Shown one piece after another: positions 17,831-26,611 of a stretch of DNA of 64,000 nt; positions within the stretch are counted from its first letter, which is position 1; each line of letters opens with the position of its first letter. Made by a program: the position numbers and the translations under genes. Source of the DNA: JACZST01 sp964195155 (GTDB taxonomy: Bacteria > Actinomycetota > Acidimicrobiia > Spongiisociales > UBA5794); the NCBI GenBank assembly GCA_964195155.1, contig CAXMOP010000079.1, positions 1 through 64,000 on the forward strand, written 5' to 3'. A model generated the notes under the pieces. The model was not told the DNA's origin. It made no database searches and was given only the letters and a program-made list of their open reading frames with translations.

Positions 17831-18424
17831 CTACCAGCGTTCGCGGTGGATGATGTCGTCTCGGCGGCCGCGTTTGAGCGAACCGGACTTGCGGTCCGGT
17901 GCAGGGTGCCCGATGGTCACGATCCCGATCGGGGTGACGTCGTCGGGGATGCCGAGCAGGTCCCTGATCTCCGGCATCCTGTGTGAGCCGAGGAACCCGG
18001 CGGCGAGCTCCTCGTCGACCGCAGCGAGCAGCATGTTCTGCATCGCAGCGCCGCCGTCGACCCACCAGTAGGGAACCGGCCAGTTCTCGGCGTTGGCCAG
18101 CGGGCTGTCCGGGCCGCCCTTGTCCTGCTCCGCGTAGCGGTCGGCATACACCCGGGAGGACACGCAGACGAGCACATGGACCGGTGCCTTCGAGATCCAG
18201 GGGTCCATGCCCATCGCGACATAGTCCTCTTCGCCCGCCAGCATGGCGATCTCCTTGCGGATCGCGGCGTCGGTGACCGACACCAGGAACACGCCCTGAG
18301 AGAAGCCGGCCGAAGGGATATGGAACCCGGCTTCGAGGATCCGATCGAGCACGTCGGGAGCGACGGGCTCGTCGGTGTAGTTGCGCACCATGCGCCGCCG
18401 CCGGACCACCTCGCCGAACTCCAC
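17831..18424 (-). CDS. Nitroreductase-family flavoprotein
   Basis: 197 residues from GTG 18424. MEFGEVVRRRRMVRNYTDEP is the standard start of FMN-dependent nitroreductase-family proteins, with the FMN-contacting RRRMVR and IPSAGFSQ, and the GGAAMQNMLLAA helix. The end is slightly short (VTIGHPAPDRKSGSLKRGRR, a typical nitroreductase tail). Substrate unknown: nitroaromatics, quinones or a dehydrogenation in cofactor metabolism. The start overlaps the pntB stop by one base (TAGTG), so it is the last gene of the transhydrogenase operon and may use the NADPH that this complex makes (inference). Confidence 0.87.
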   Translation of the reverse strand: MEFGEVVRRRRMVRNYTDEPVAPDVLDRILEAGFHIPSAGFSQGVFLVSVTDAAIRKEIAMLAGEEDYVAMGMDPWISKAPVHVLVCVSSRVYADRYAEQDKGGPDSPLANAENWPVPYWWVDGGAAMQNMLLAAVDEELAAGFLGSHRMPEIRDLLGIPDDVTPIGIVTIGHPAPDRKSGSLKRGRRDDIIHRERW

Positions 18425-19797
18425 TACAGCTCCTTGAGCGCGGCGATGACCTCTTCGAGGCCGGCCTTTGCGTCGGAGAACAGCATCATGGTGGATTCCT
18501 CATAAAACAGGGGGTTGTCGATGCCGGCAAACCCCGGCGACAGGCTCCGCTTGACCACCACCGCGGTCCTGGCCGTGTCCACCTCGAGGATGGGCATGCC
18601 GTAGATCGGACTCGAAGCGTCGTCCCTTGCCGACGGGTTGACGACGTCGTTGGCTCCGACGACCAGCACGACGTCGGTGTTCGCCATCCTCGGGTTGGAG
18701 TGGTCGAGGTCGAGGAGCTGTTCGTAGGGAACGTCGGCCTCGGCAAGCAGCACGTTCATGTGGCCCGGCATGCGCCCGGCTACCGGGTGGATGGCGTATT
18801 CGACGTTGATCCCGCGCTCCTCCAGCGCCGTCGCCAGGTCGCGCACCGCGTGCTGGGCCTGCGCGACGGCGAGCCCGTAGCCCGGAACCACCATCACGTT
18901 CTGAGCGTACGCCAGAGAAATCGCCACATCGTCGGGAGAGGCGCGGTTCACCGGCCGATCTCCTGCGTCGAATGCGGCGGCCCCCTCGGTGCCGAAGCCG
19001 GCGAAGAGGACATTGGCCAGGGAGCGGTTCATCGCCTCCGACATCTGGATCGTGAGGATGAGCCCTGCCGCACCGACCAGGGCACCCCCGATGATCAGTG
19101 CCTGGTTGCCGATGACGAATCCAGCCATGGCCGCAGCAACGCCGGAGAAGGAGTTGAGCAGGGAGATGACGACCGGCATGTCGGCGCCGCCGATCGCCAC
19201 CACCGCGGTGATGCCAAGCACGAAGGTCACGCCGGCGAGAATCCAATAGGCGGTGGGATCTCCGGACCAAACCGCCCAGATTCCGACGCCGAGTGATATT
19301 GCCGCCAGCACTGCGTTGAACCAGGGGCCGCCCGGCAGCGACATGGGACGGCCGGTGATCAGGCCCTGCAACTTGCCGTAGGCGATGAAGCTTCCGGAGA
19401 AGGTAACGACACCGATGGCGATGGACAGCGCCACCGTCACCCCGGTCTCGGTGGCAAAGTCGCCGTCGGTGGCGAGGATCTCGGTGGCGGCAACCAGTGC
19501 CGAGGCACCGCCACCAAAGCCGTTGAACGCGGCCACCAGTTGTGGCATCCCGGTCATCTGCACCCGGACCGCGAATACGGCGCCGATGGCGCCGCCGATG
19601 ATCAGCCCGGCGCCGATCGTCCACCACATCACGCCGGTGTCGTCGATGATGCTGGCGACGGTCACCAGCACCGCGACCAGCATGCCCACCGCAGCGATGA
19701 GGTTGCCACGCCGTGCGGTGCGCGGGCTGCCGAGGCCGCGTAGCCCGATGATGAAGAGAACGCCGGCGAGCAGGTACAGCAGCGTGGTGGTGGTCAT
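18424..19797 (-). CDS. pntB: NAD(P) transhydrogenase subunit beta
   Basis: 457 residues from ATG 19797. Eight to nine membrane helices (residues 1-260) form domain II of the proton channel; the C-terminal 180 residues are the NADP(H)-binding domain III, with VVPGYGLAVAQAQHAVRDL, YAIHPVAGRMPGHMNVLLAEA, VVLVVGANDVVNP and the GYAGIDNPL-like PGFAGIDNPLFY. The complex couples hydride transfer from NADH to NADP+ with proton entry. Its start overlaps the stop of the small alpha subunit gene by 4 bp (ATGA). Length fits the family. Confidence 0.95.
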   Translation of the reverse strand: MTTTTLLYLLAGVLFIIGLRGLGSPRTARRGNLIAAVGMLVAVLVTVASIIDDTGVMWWTIGAGLIIGGAIGAVFAVRVQMTGMPQLVAAFNGFGGGASALVAATEILATDGDFATETGVTVALSIAIGVVTFSGSFIAYGKLQGLITGRPMSLPGGPWFNAVLAAISLGVGIWAVWSGDPTAYWILAGVTFVLGITAVVAIGGADMPVVISLLNSFSGVAAAMAGFVIGNQALIIGGALVGAAGLILTIQMSEAMNRSLANVLFAGFGTEGAAAFDAGDRPVNRASPDDVAISLAYAQNVMVVPGYGLAVAQAQHAVRDLATALEERGINVEYAIHPVAGRMPGHMNVLLAEADVPYEQLLDLDHSNPRMANTDVVLVVGANDVVNPSARDDASSPIYGMPILEVDTARTAVVVKRSLSPGFAGIDNPLFYEESTMMLFSDAKAGLEEVIAALKEL

Positions 19798-20090
19798 TCC
19801 TTCTTCGCCGGCTTCCTCTTGAACATCTCCAGCATCCGGTCGGTGACGAGGAACCCACCGACGACGTTGATGGTGGCGAAAACCACTGCGAGCAGGGCGA
19901 GGATGGTGGCGGCGGCGCCATCGGCGAAGGCCGAGGCAAGGATGGCACCGACGATGGTGATGCCAGAGATCGCGTTCGCCCCGGACATCAGAGGTGTGTG
20001 CAGCGTCTGTGGCACCTTGGAGATCACTTCGAAGCCGACGAAGGCGGCGAGGACGAACACCACGATGCCCTGGACGAACAATTCGCTCAC
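19794..20090 (-). CDS. pntA2: NAD(P) transhydrogenase subunit alpha, membrane part (alpha-2)
   Basis: 98 residues from GTG 20090. Three hydrophobic helices; FVLAAFVGFEVISKVPQTLH and TPLMSGANAISGITIVG are hallmarks of the alpha-2 membrane segment, which in E. coli is fused to PntA. It sits between the soluble alpha-1 and the beta gene with 4-bp overlaps on both sides (GTGA and ATGA), the classical three-gene arrangement of split transhydrogenases. Confidence 0.94.
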   Translation of the reverse strand: MSELFVQGIVVFVLAAFVGFEVISKVPQTLHTPLMSGANAISGITIVGAILASAFADGAAATILALLAVVFATINVVGGFLVTDRMLEMFKRKPAKKE

Positions 20091-21223
20091 GATGCCTCCT
20101 CGTCGAGCCCCATCGCCGAGCGGGTCCTCGGGTGCACAATCTCGCCCTGATGAGTGATCGTGGCGGGCCCGATCACGTCGTCTTCGAGGTCGACGGCGAT
20201 GCCATCGTCGGTCCGCATCCGATCGGCGATCTCCTGGAGGTTGCGTGCATACATCCGGCTGGCGTCGGTTGCGGTCTGGCTGGCGAGGTCCGACGGGCCG
20301 TAGATCGCCACCCCATCGACGCCAACGACTACATCCGTTTCCGATCCGGCGACATTGCCACCGGTCGAAGCCGCCATGTCGACGATCACCGAGCCGGGGC
20401 GCATGGCGGCGACCATCTCTTCGGTGACGAGGCGAGGGGCGGCGCGTCCCGGGATCTGCGCGGTGGTGACGATGACGTCGGAGTCGGCGACGAACTTGGC
20501 GAGAATTTCCTGCTGGCGCGCCGCGGTGTCTTCATCCACCTCGGTGGCGTAGCCGCCCTCATCGGCAGCCTGGGTCGGCGCATCGACGAAGGAGGCGCCA
20601 AGGCTCTCGACCTGTTCTTTGGTTTCGGGCCGGATGTCGTAGGCGTGCACGACGGCCCCAAGCCGCCGGAAGGTGGCGATCGCCTGGAGCCCCGCCACTC
20701 CCACGCCGAGCACCAGGGCCCTGGCCGGCGGAATCGTGCCGGCGGCGGTCACCAGCATGGGGAGGAACTTTGGAGACTCCGACGCAGCGAGCAGCGCAGC
20801 CGCGTATCCGGCGATGTTCTGCTGAGACGAAAGCGCATCCATCGACTGAGCAACGGTGATGCGCGGGATCGCCTCGACGGCGACGGCGGTGACGTTGCGC
20901 TCGGCGAGGGCATCGATGAGGGCGGTCGCCACAAAGGGGTCGAGGAAACCAGACAGCACGGATCCGGGCCGCAGCAGTGCGATTTCGTCGTGGGTCGGCG
21001 GCCCCACCCGTAGCACGAGGTCCGCGTCGTGGGCTGCCGCCGCATCCGGGACGATCGACGCTCCGGCCTCGACAAACGCCTCGTCGGGGAACCCCGCGGC
21101 AACGCCGGCGCCGGTCTCGACCACCACCTCCCAGTCCCACCCGGCAAAGACCTTCACCGATGAGGGCACCGCAGCGATCCGCTGCTCATGTGCCGCGTTT
21201 TCTTTTGGGATGCCGACTCGCAC
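20087..21223 (-). CDS. pntA1: NAD(P) transhydrogenase subunit alpha, soluble NAD(H)-binding part (alpha-1)
   Basis: 378 residues from GTG 21223 (VRVGIPKENAAHEQRIAAVP, a family-typical start). The NAD-binding Rossmann motif is ALVLGVGVAGLQAIATFRRLGA, followed by AYDIRPETKEQ. SVIVDMAASTGGNV is another family block. This domain I passes hydride from NADH to the NADP site of PntB. Related to alanine dehydrogenase, but the alpha-2 and beta genes behind it settle the assignment. It diverges from the permease operon with a 92-bp spacer that must hold both promoters. Confidence 0.94.
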   Translation of the reverse strand: MRVGIPKENAAHEQRIAAVPSSVKVFAGWDWEVVVETGAGVAAGFPDEAFVEAGASIVPDAAAAHDADLVLRVGPPTHDEIALLRPGSVLSGFLDPFVATALIDALAERNVTAVAVEAIPRITVAQSMDALSSQQNIAGYAAALLAASESPKFLPMLVTAAGTIPPARALVLGVGVAGLQAIATFRRLGAVVHAYDIRPETKEQVESLGASFVDAPTQAADEGGYATEVDEDTAARQQEILAKFVADSDVIVTTAQIPGRAAPRLVTEEMVAAMRPGSVIVDMAASTGGNVAGSETDVVVGVDGVAIYGPSDLASQTATDASRMYARNLQEIADRMRTDDGIAVDLEDDVIGPATITHQGEIVHPRTRSAMGLDEEAS

Positions 21224-21315
21224 GGCCGGGACGCTACTGCATCCGGTCGGCGAGCGCCTGCGTGACCCGGTATCGTGATGCGCGGCGGCGAGATTCGTCG
21301 ATCGGCCGCCCAACG

Positions 21316-22482
21316 ATGACCAAGTATCTTGTCGGACGCCTGGCCGCCGGGCTGATCACGCTCGTGGTCTTTGCCACGATCTTGTTCTTCATGACGGACC
21401 TGCTCATGCCGGGCGACTTCGTCACCCGATTCACCAACGACCTCACCGACGCCCAGATGGCAGAGCTGCGCAACTACCTTGGCATCGACCGGCCGCTGCT
21501 GGTGCGGTACGTCGAGTACATGAAGGGGCTGGCCACCGGCGACCTCGGGCTGTCGTTCTGGGGAGTGTCGGTGTCGTCCCTGCTCTGGGCATTGCTGCCA
21601 TGGACCCTGCTCATCCTTGTCGTCGCCATGGGAGTCGCGTTCCCGGCCGGGTACTGGATGGGAAAGCGGGCAGCATGGAAATCGGGCGCGACGGGCTCGG
21701 CGGGCCTGACGATGGGCTCGATCGCGCTGCACACGACCTTTCCCCCGTTGCTCGTGTTCGTGCTGGCCATCGGCACCGCCAAGCTCACCTCCGGGGAAGG
21801 AATGAACAGCCTGCACCGGCTCTTCCTGAGCGGCGATCTGGCCTCGCAGACGGTGTGGCGCATGCTCGGCACCATCGCGGTGGTGGCGATCGCCGTCTCC
21901 GCCATGGGGCTGCTCCTTTCCCGACGGAAAAAGAGCGCGCCGACACGGCTGTGGATTCCTGCGCTTGTCATCGGCCCGGTGCTGGCGTGGGCGGCCATGG
22001 GGATGGCCGGCGCGGCCTTCGATGTCCTGTTGTACCTGGCCCTTCCGATCACCGCCGTTGCGCTGCTGGCGGTCGGTGAGGTGGTACTCGTCACCAAGGC
22101 GACGACCGCGGCCGCCGCTCAGGAGGACTTCGTGATCGGGGCTCGGGCCAAGGGCGTGCAAGAAGCGGACATCCGCGACCACCACGCCGCCCGGTATGCG
22201 CTGCTGCCCACGCTGAGCAAGCTGGCGGTGAGCGTCCCGTTCGTCTTGGCGGGCTTGATGATCGTCGAGGTGTCGTTCGGATGGCCCGAAGCCGGGACGC
22301 TCGGCCTCACCGTTCCCGGCCTGAGCTCGATGCTCTTCACCTCGCTCGAGCAGCGGGACGTGCCGGTCGTCGTCGGCGGGCTTTTTGCCATCGGGCTGAT
22401 CGTGCTCACCCTCCGACTGCTGCTCGACGTCGCCCACGCCACGCTCGATCCGAGGATCCGGTTCGGAAGGGACGCAGCATGA
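21316..22482 (+). CDS. DppB-like ABC transporter permease, copy 1
   Basis: 388 residues from ATG 21316. The N-terminus YLVGRLAAGLITLVVFATILFFM and RNYLGIDRPLLVRYVEYMKGLATGDLGLS is the standard start of DppB/OppB permeases; the cytoplasmic EAA-loop is DFVIGARAKGVQEADIRDHHAARYALLP. About 60 residues longer than usual DppB because of extra helices in the middle. It stops in an ATGA overlap with the DppC-like gene. First of four permease genes in one tight operon; the same gene pair is repeated immediately downstream with identical gene lengths. Substrate (peptide, nickel, sugar, other) cannot be told. Confidence 0.9.
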   Translation: MTKYLVGRLAAGLITLVVFATILFFMTDLLMPGDFVTRFTNDLTDAQMAELRNYLGIDRPLLVRYVEYMKGLATGDLGLSFWGVSVSSLLWALLPWTLLILVVAMGVAFPAGYWMGKRAAWKSGATGSAGLTMGSIALHTTFPPLLVFVLAIGTAKLTSGEGMNSLHRLFLSGDLASQTVWRMLGTIAVVAIAVSAMGLLLSRRKKSAPTRLWIPALVIGPVLAWAAMGMAGAAFDVLLYLALPITAVALLAVGEVVLVTKATTAAAAQEDFVIGARAKGVQEADIRDHHAARYALLPTLSKLAVSVPFVLAGLMIVEVSFGWPEAGTLGLTVPGLSSMLFTSLEQRDVPVVVGGLFAIGLIVLTLRLLLDVAHATLDPRIRFGRDAA

Positions 22483-23528
22483 CCGCCGTCGCCGAACGCG
22501 AAACCGCCGTTGCCACCAGCACCGGGGCGACCAGCGGCCACCGCACTGCCGCCCTGGCGCGCTTTCATGGGAGTCGCCCGGGAATGGTTGGGCTGGTTCT
22601 CCTCATCATCTTCACGCTGATGGCCGTCGCGTATCCAATCCTGACCAGGACCGTGTGGGATCCGAATCTCTACGACCCGGAGTTCGGCCTCGACCTGGTG
22701 ATCGTCAACAAGGTCGTGGTTGCCGAGGTTGTCGATGCGCAGCGGGAGGTCGCGTTGGCGTTCGCCGCGCGACGCGACCCGTCAATCCGGCTCGGCGACA
22801 CGGTACCGGGGAGGGTCGGAGCCGGATTCGGGACGACCCACCTGCTTGGCACCGACCCGACTGGGCGAGACATCCTGGCCATGCTGTTGGCCGGCGCCGG
22901 ACCGGCCCTGATGATTGCAGTGAGCGCTGCGCTCACCACCGCCGTCGTTGCCCTTTCCTTTGCCGCGCTCGGCGCCTACTTCAGAGGCCCGGTCGACGCC
23001 ATCCTCTCCAACACCTCGAACGCGTTGCTGCTGCTGCCGGCGCCCCTGGTGATGATCGTCCTTGGCACATCGCGGTATCGCAACGCCTTCACACCGGTGA
23101 CGTTCGGCGTCCTGTACGGCCTGCTCGTGGGGGGCGGCGCCGTTGCCATCGTGATGCGCTCCGAGGCCTTTGCCACCATGAGCAAGGGCTATATCGATAC
23201 GGCCAGGGCGTCGGGGGCAGGTTCAGGACGGATCATCGGCAGACATCTCGTCCCGCAACTGCTGCCCCTCGCCTCGGTATCGATCCTGGTCGGGATCACC
23301 GGAGCCATCGTGGCCGACGCCTTCATTGCCTTCACCGGATTCGGCCCGAACCGCTTCAGCTGGGGGACGATGCTGTCGTGGGCCATCGCCTTCCCCGACC
23401 TCAACGGTCCGGTCGACACCCCATGGAACGTGTTGGTTGCCGGTGGTCTGGCGATCTCACTGCTTGCCGCTTCGTTCTATCTCGTCGCGATCGGCATCCA
23501 TGCTGCGTTCGACATGCCAAAGCGATGA
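22479..23528 (+). CDS. DppC-like ABC transporter permease, copy 1
   Basis: 349 residues from ATG 22479. RPGMVGLVLLIIFTLMAVAYP is the DppC N-terminal helix; THLLGTDPTGRDILAMLLAGA is the conserved GTDxxGRD block; the EAA loop is YIDTARASGAGSGRIIGRHLVP. A 60-residue extracytoplasmic insert (WDPNLYDPEFGLDL onwards) makes it longer than the common 290-300 residues. Expected to heterodimerise with the DppB-like protein. ATGA overlaps both neighbours. Confidence 0.9.
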   Translation: MTAVAERETAVATSTGATSGHRTAALARFHGSRPGMVGLVLLIIFTLMAVAYPILTRTVWDPNLYDPEFGLDLVIVNKVVVAEVVDAQREVALAFAARRDPSIRLGDTVPGRVGAGFGTTHLLGTDPTGRDILAMLLAGAGPALMIAVSAALTTAVVALSFAALGAYFRGPVDAILSNTSNALLLLPAPLVMIVLGTSRYRNAFTPVTFGVLYGLLVGGGAVAIVMRSEAFATMSKGYIDTARASGAGSGRIIGRHLVPQLLPLASVSILVGITGAIVADAFIAFTGFGPNRFSWGTMLSWAIAFPDLNGPVDTPWNVLVAGGLAISLLAASFYLVAIGIHAAFDMPKR

Positions 23529-24691
23529 CCAGATATCTTGCAGGACGCATCTTCGCCGGGCTGGTGACCCTCGTCATCTTCGTGACGATCCTGTTCTTCA
23601 TGGCCGAGATCCTCATCCCCGGCGACTACGTGACACAATTCACTCTTGGGATGAGCCCCCAAGACCGTGCGGCATTGCGGGCGGAGCTTGGGCTCGACCA
23701 ACCGCTGCTCACGCGCTACCTCGATTACATGGCCGGGCTGCTGCGCGGTGACCTCGGCGAGACGGGCGGGGGAGGGTCGGTGATCGACGCGTTGATCGCC
23801 TTCCTGCCCTGGACGCTGCTGATCTTCGTTTTTGCAATGGCGATCGCCTTCCCGATCGGCCATCGGCTCGGAAAGATCGCCGGCTGGCGCGATGGCACCC
23901 CGGGGGCGGCCGGGCTCACCATGGCTTCCGTGGGGCTGTACACGCTCTTCCCCCCGTTGCTCGTGTTCTTCTTGGTGGTCTTTGTCTCCGGGCTGACCGA
24001 CAATCAGGGAATCGGAGCGCTGCGGGCGCTACTCAAGGATGGGGCGCTCAGCGTTGACGTCGCTTGGTCGATGTTGTGGACCGTCGTCGTCATCGCACTG
24101 GCTCTCGGTGTCGCCGCGCTGGGCCTCGATCGCTACCACCGAACCCTGCCCGCCTGGGTGTGGGCGCTCGGCCTTATCGCCGGCCCCGTGCTGATTTGGA
24201 TGGCGAGGGGCATGTGGAGCGACGTCATCGTCATCCTGCGCTATCTGGCTCTGCCCATCATCGCGGTCGCGATCCTCGCCTTCGGCGAGGTCGCACTCGT
24301 CTCCAAGTCGACCGTGAAGGAGGCATCGCATGAGGAATTCGTCTTCGCGGCGAGGGCAAAGGGCCTGCCAGACAAGGACATCCGCGACCACCACGTCGCC
24401 CGCTATGCCTTGCTCCCCACGCTGAGCAAGCTGATGGTGAGCGTCCCATTCATGCTCGTTGGGCTGATGATCATCGAGATTTCGTTTGCCTGGCCAAAGG
24501 ACGGAGCGTTCGGGATGACGGTTCCCGGGATGAGCTCGGCGCTGTTCACGTCACTGGAGAACCGCGACACGACCATGGTGCTGGGCGGCCTCCTCGCGGT
24601 CGGCATCATTGTGCTCCTGGTGCGGCTTTTCCTCGACGTGCTTCAAGCCGCCTTGGATCCGCGAATCCGTATCGGCAGCAGGGCGCAATGA
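23525..24691 (+). CDS. DppB-like ABC transporter permease, copy 2
   Basis: 388 residues from ATG 23525, the same length as copy 1 and clearly its paralogue: YLAGRIFAGLVTLVIFVTILFFM, LGLDQPLLTRYLDYMAGL and the loop EEFVFAARAKGLPDKDIRDH. The middle region differs most, suggesting divergence of the translocation path. Overlaps the preceding stop by 4 bp. Together with copy 2 of DppC it forms a duplicated cassette. Confidence 0.9.
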   Translation: MTRYLAGRIFAGLVTLVIFVTILFFMAEILIPGDYVTQFTLGMSPQDRAALRAELGLDQPLLTRYLDYMAGLLRGDLGETGGGGSVIDALIAFLPWTLLIFVFAMAIAFPIGHRLGKIAGWRDGTPGAAGLTMASVGLYTLFPPLLVFFLVVFVSGLTDNQGIGALRALLKDGALSVDVAWSMLWTVVVIALALGVAALGLDRYHRTLPAWVWALGLIAGPVLIWMARGMWSDVIVILRYLALPIIAVAILAFGEVALVSKSTVKEASHEEFVFAARAKGLPDKDIRDHHVARYALLPTLSKLMVSVPFMLVGLMIIEISFAWPKDGAFGMTVPGMSSALFTSLENRDTTMVLGGLLAVGIIVLLVRLFLDVLQAALDPRIRIGSRAQ

Positions 24692-25737
24692 GTCTCGAAC
24701 TCACCGCCTCTCAGTCGGGGCGAGGTGCCAGGAAGCGGGCAAGGGCAGCGGTCTGGAACCGGTTCAAGAGGAGCGTCCCCGGGATGATCGGGTTGGTGTT
24801 GCTCTTGATCTTCGCCCTCATGGCTGTGGCGTACCCAATCCTGATCCGGACAGTGTGGGACCCGAACATCTACGACCCGGAGACCGGTATCGACCTCACC
24901 GTTGTTGACAAGGTGTACGTCGAGGAGGTGACAGACCCTGCGACAGAGGTCGGCCGTGTCGATGCGTTCCTCAACGATCCGTTCGCCCAGCTCGGCGACG
25001 TGGTCACGGTGCGCGCCCCGGCGCCGACCGGCCTCGCCCACCTCCTTGGGACCGATCCGTGGGGCCACGACGTGTTGGCGATGCTGCTGGCGGGCGCCAG
25101 TTCGGCGTTCGTGATGGCAACCACCGCCGCGCTCACCACCGCAATCGTGGCGATCACCATCGCCGCCATCGCCGCCTTCTACGGGGGATGGATCGACACG
25201 GTGCTGTCCAACATTTCGGGCGCCCTGCTGCTGCTGCCGGTGCCGCTGTTGATGATCATCCTCGGAACCTCGGAGATCGGCGAGCACATCGGTCCCGCCC
25301 AGTTCGGGTTCATCTACGGGCTGCTCGCCGGCGCCGGTGCGGCGGCCATCGTCGTGCGGTCCCAGGCGGTCACCACGATGCGCCGGCCCTTCATCGACGC
25401 GGCCAGGTCGACGGGAGCGAGTTCGAGCCGCATTGTTCTCCGCCATCTGGTGCCGCATCTGATCCCGCTGGCCGCGATCGCGATGCTGATCGGCGTCACC
25501 GGGGCAATCGTCGCCGATGCGTTTGTGTCTTTTCTCGCATACGGAGACAACCGGTTCAGCTGGGGGACCATGCTCAATGCGGCGATCCGGTTTCCCAGCC
25601 TGCGGGGGCTCTTTGACACGCCCTGGCACCTGCTGATCATCGGGGGCATCGCCATCTCGCTGCTGGCCGCCTCGTTCTATCTGGTGGCGATCGGGATCCA
25701 CACCGCCTTCGACACCCCGAAGGTGAAACGAAGCTAG
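24688..25737 (+). CDS. DppC-like ABC transporter permease, copy 2
   Basis: 349 residues from ATG 24688, equal in length to copy 1. Shared blocks include ILIRTVWDPNIYDPETGIDL, HLLGTDPWGHDVLAMLLAGA and FIDAARSTGASSSRIVLRHLVP. In the GTDxxGRD block Arg is replaced (GTDPWGHD). It ends the operon: its TAG shares the bases CTAG with the stop of the convergent ArsR-SRPBCC gene. No ATPase (DppD/F) or solute-binding protein gene is found within the window on this side. Confidence 0.9.
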   Translation: MSLELTASQSGRGARKRARAAVWNRFKRSVPGMIGLVLLLIFALMAVAYPILIRTVWDPNIYDPETGIDLTVVDKVYVEEVTDPATEVGRVDAFLNDPFAQLGDVVTVRAPAPTGLAHLLGTDPWGHDVLAMLLAGASSAFVMATTAALTTAIVAITIAAIAAFYGGWIDTVLSNISGALLLLPVPLLMIILGTSEIGEHIGPAQFGFIYGLLAGAGAAAIVVRSQAVTTMRRPFIDAARSTGASSSRIVLRHLVPHLIPLAAIAMLIGVTGAIVADAFVSFLAYGDNRFSWGTMLNAAIRFPSLRGLFDTPWHLLIIGGIAISLLAASFYLVAIGIHTAFDTPKVKRS

Positions 25738-26519
25738 GCCGGTGTCAGCGGCTGACCGGTCTCCAAGAGCGTTTTCAAGCCGCCAACGATGTACGGCAGG
25801 CCTTCGGCAAAGTCCTTGAGGCGCTTGCTCTCGGGATCGAGGTCGTAGTACTCGACACCCACCCTGGTGAGCCCGTCCTCTGACTCAACGATCCAGGCCA
25901 TGTGCGCCGGGCCCTCCGCTTCGAGCTCGGGATCCCAGCGAGCATGGAAGGTCATCTCGACCCGCTTGCCGTGATCGATGGCGATGATCTCACCGTCCGC
26001 AGCGATACTGCCGTCCGGGTACGTGTACAAGACGACGGACCCCGGTTCCCAGTCCGACTCGACGCGGGTGCCGTAGAAATACTGCACGGTGAGATCGCCG
26101 TCGACGATGGCGTTCCAGGCGTCCTCCGGGTCGCATCTGATGATGGTCTGGTAGACGTGGGTTGGTTCCGGCATGGTTCGGGTCCCTCCTTCGAGATGGG
26201 TCTTCATCGCCGCCATGGCGCCGACGACGGGTTCGGTGTACTTGCTGATCCAACGGTCATGGGCGAGCCGGATGGGGACCGGGTTCAGGTAGTGGTGTTT
26301 GGAACGGCCGACCTTTCTGGTGGTGATCAGGCTGGCACCCTCGAGCACCGACAGGTGGTTCATCACCCCGAATCGGGTCATCTCCGGCAGGTGTTCGCAG
26401 AGCTCTCCCAGCGTTTGGGCATCGTTCTCGAACAGACGGTCGAGCAACAGCCGCCTGCTGGGGTCGTTGAGCGCTTTGAACACCTCGTCCATTTCCTCGA
26501 TCTCCATGCGCTCGATCAT
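25734..26519 (-). CDS. ArsR-family HTH regulator fused to an SRPBCC (AHSA1-like) domain
   Basis: 261 residues from ATG 26519. Residues about 8-95 are a winged helix of the ArsR type (DEVFKALNDPSRRLLLDRLF, ... GVMNHLSVLEGASLITTRKVGRSKHHYLNP). After a linker (GTRTMPEP) comes an AHSA1/START-like domain: VYQTIIRCDPEDAWNAIVDG, TVQYFYGTRVESDWEPGS, VEMTFHARWDPE and a C-terminal helix. Such fusions probably bind a hydrophobic ligand and change DNA binding (inference). An 8+8 palindrome abuts this start codon with no room for an RBS, so the mRNA may be leaderless, or translation may begin at ATG 26507 or 26492 (MDEVFKAL, the commonest family start). Confidence 0.88.
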   Translation of the reverse strand: MIERMEIEEMDEVFKALNDPSRRLLLDRLFENDAQTLGELCEHLPEMTRFGVMNHLSVLEGASLITTRKVGRSKHHYLNPVPIRLAHDRWISKYTEPVVGAMAAMKTHLEGGTRTMPEPTHVYQTIIRCDPEDAWNAIVDGDLTVQYFYGTRVESDWEPGSVVLYTYPDGSIAADGEIIAIDHGKRVEMTFHARWDPELEAEGPAHMAWIVESEDGLTRVGVEYYDLDPESKRLKDFAEGLPYIVGGLKTLLETGQPLTPA

Positions 26520-26539
26520 ATGTGAGTGAATACTCACAT
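26520..26539. promoter_or_regulatory. Palindromic operator at the ArsR-SRPBCC start
   Basis: ATGTGAGT (26520-26527), 4-bp centre, ACTCACAT (26532-26539): a perfect 8-bp inverted repeat directly upstream of the ATG. ArsR-family repressors bind imperfect palindromes of this spacing, so autoregulation is likely. Confidence 0.65.
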
Positions 26540-26556
26540 GTCAACCAACGATGGCA

Positions 26557-26602
26557 TACCCAGGGTTCCAGAGCGGATATATGACGCTGCGAACCCTGGG
26601 TA
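26557..26602. terminator. 12-bp inverted repeat between the aldolase and regulator genes
   Basis: TACCCAGGGTTC (26557-26568) and GAACCCTGGGTA (26591-26602) are perfect inverted copies around a 22-nt loop. It lies 10 bp beyond the aldolase stop, so it probably terminates the gnd-aldolase transcript, although there is no T tract. Each arm also contains the small palindrome ACCC-A-GGGT, so a protein-binding site is an alternative. Confidence 0.5.
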
Positions 26603-26611
26603 CGAAGAGAC

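Noticed and set aside
26557..26602. Insertion sequence end
   Set aside because: The perfect 12-bp inverted repeat encloses only 22 bp and no flanking duplication is seen.
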